From NCBI GenBank assembly GCA_938004185.1, contig CALKWN010000176.1:32511-96510 (forward strand): 64,000 nt of DNA. The letters run 5' to 3'. The notes below the pieces were generated by a model. It saw nothing but the letters and a program-made list of their open reading frames with translations, had not been told where the DNA came from and ran no database searches. The position numbers and the translations under genes were made by a program. Below, one piece after another: positions 63,191 to 64,000 of this stretch. How positions within the stretch are numbered: position 1 is the first letter of the stretch; every line of letters starts with the position of its first letter. This DNA comes from an uncultured candidate division WWE3 bacterium (lineage in GTDB: Bacteria; Patescibacteriota; WWE3; UBA101185; UBA10185).

Positions 63191-63459
63191 TTAGTTTGTG
63201 GGATGAGAATGCCGTAGTGAGCGAAGGCGAGCGAGGCGGGGTCGATGGTCGCATCAGCAGATGCGAACCAGTGACCGAATCCCACTTTTCTGCGAACGTA
63301 GTGAGCGGAAATGCTTTGCGAAGCAAAACTCCCTCCGCCAATAAAAATCGATCCTCATCGTTAAATTTGGAAGATTAGAAACCTTTTGATTAACACATCT
63401 TCATCAATCGCTCTTTCCAAATGCTATAATCACAAAAAATAAATAAAAAGGAGAGGGTT
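63191..63459. repeat. Duplicated tRNA-Ser 3' half with inserted palindromic sequence, no gene
   Basis: CGAATCCCAC of the T arm (63128-63137) recurs at 63276-63285, and ACTCCCTCCGCCA of the 3' end recurs at 63328-63340, with a 42-base insert between them. The stretch also has GTAGTGAGCG twice (63214, 63298) and GTGGGAT/ATCCCAC (63198/63279). It looks like a decayed REP or attachment-type remnant. Confidence 0.7.
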
Positions 63460-63951
63460 ATGAACATTCAGAGTGTGCCCAGACAGAGAATTTTGGCAGG
63501 GCCCGTGAAAGTGGTTTATCAGCCGGGAATTATAAGAGGTTTGTGTAAACACCCTTACTACAAGCATTCCGGCGGATGTCCGAATTTCGGGAAGAGGGTT
63601 GATTGTCCACCGAAAGCGGATTTGTTTAGGGATTGTTATGAAGAGGAAGCATATATTTTAGCTATCAAGTTTGATTTTGAACGCTACTTAGAATTGCGGC
63701 GACAGGATCATCCCGATTGGACTGAGAGGGCTTTGAGAAACCCAAGACATTGGCAAAATCATTTGAGATGCGAAATTAGCACTTTCTACGAGACAGCGAA
63801 AGAACTACTCCCGGAACTTGTTGTTATAACAAATCCTGAAGCGATGGGCGTAAATTTAACCGAAACTTGCGCTCTATTAGGATTAACTTTGGAGTGGCCT
63901 CCGGTAAGGTCGGTGTTTCAAATTAATCTTTTGGCAATGCCGAAGGATTAA
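63460..63951 (+). CDS. Cysteine-rich metal-binding protein (DUF2284-like)
   Basis: 163 residues. The N-terminal half has CKHPYYKHSGGCPNFG and VDCPP, a likely metal site of the DUF2284 type, usually CxxC-rich and tied to Fe-S proteins; two further Cys lie in LRCEIS and ETCALLG. GGAG lies 7 nt before ATG. Monocistronic with its own terminator. Function unknown. Confidence 0.6.
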   Translation: MNIQSVPRQRILAGPVKVVYQPGIIRGLCKHPYYKHSGGCPNFGKRVDCPPKADLFRDCYEEEAYILAIKFDFERYLELRRQDHPDWTERALRNPRHWQNHLRCEISTFYETAKELLPELVVITNPEAMGVNLTETCALLGLTLEWPPVRSVFQINLLAMPKD

Positions 63952-63954
63952 CAG

Positions 63955-63999
63955 ATCCCCGTAAGGATATATTTTTAATATCTTTGCGGGGAATTTTTA
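63955..63999 (+). terminator. Terminator
   Basis: TCCCCGTAAGGATAT (63956-63970) pairs with ATATCTTTGCGGGGA (63977-63991), followed by ATTTTTA. Confidence 0.82.
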
Positions 64000-64000
64000 T

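Noticed and set aside
63031..63378. Frames of 79-85 codons on both strands across tRNA-Ser
   Set aside because: They run through the tRNA and the repeated remnant; no start signals.

Overview
This window most likely comes from a Candidate Phyla Radiation (Patescibacteria) bacterium, probably of the WWE3/Katanobacteria or Microgenomates type. The basis is a 16S rRNA of about 1.44 kb lacking much of helix 17, an archaeal-type ATP-dependent DNA ligase, a self-splicing intron in 23S rRNA, very compact operons with ATGA overlaps, many unrecognised membrane proteins, and standard TGA stops (so not a code-25 lineage). The lineage call is inference and needs a 16S or ribosomal-protein tree.

Layout. 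1-9.1 kb (minus strand) is one long operon headed by a family-4 glycosyltransferase: mutM, recF, a Fic-fold protein without its catalytic motif, ATP ligase, three small membrane or unknown proteins, lgt, rpiB, rpe and a LOG-family protein cut by the window edge. 9.1-15.4 kb holds a secreted hypothetical, a HEPN-type protein, mnmA, a secreted Asp-box/M23 peptidase, and a fusion of branched-chain polyamine synthase (BpsA) with S-adenosylmethionine decarboxylase. 15.4-24.3 kb holds the rRNA genes. The operon is broken up: 16S has its own terminator, then come a small membrane protein, a TPR protein, an inverted tRNA-Ile and glmR/yvcK, then tRNA-Ala, 23S with a group I intron encoding a LAGLIDADG endonuclease, and 5S followed by a partial 5S duplicate. 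24.3-32.8 kb carries a large acidic coiled-coil protein, rpsA, a ClpC-like ATPase with a decayed first ATPase domain, radA and a PIN-TRAM membrane protein.

33-46.6 kb is a cell-surface region: repeat-containing secreted proteins, two GT-C type membrane glycosyltransferases, galE, an LPXTG protein and a sortase. Four of its transcription units share a promoter with a conserved extension upstream of the -35 box (CCYATAGTNTTGACA), and two poly-C tracts lie in its intergenic gaps. 46.7-53.8 kb has rho, a LysM/M23 peptidase, obg, tRNA-Ala, an O-antigen-ligase-like TPR protein and a membrane-anchored MerR-like regulator. 53.8-59.4 kb is a natural-transformation locus: dprA, comM, an ArsR regulator, iteron-like repeats, comEA, and comEC split into its membrane and metallo-beta-lactamase halves. 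59.4-64 kb has argS, a phosphoesterase, ndk, tRNA-Ser and a cysteine-rich protein.

Two initiation styles coexist. Most housekeeping transcripts have a -10 box only about 5-8 nt before the start codon, suggesting leaderless mRNA. Surface and accessory genes have long leaders with strong Shine-Dalgarno sequences. All assignments are by reading motifs; no database search was run.
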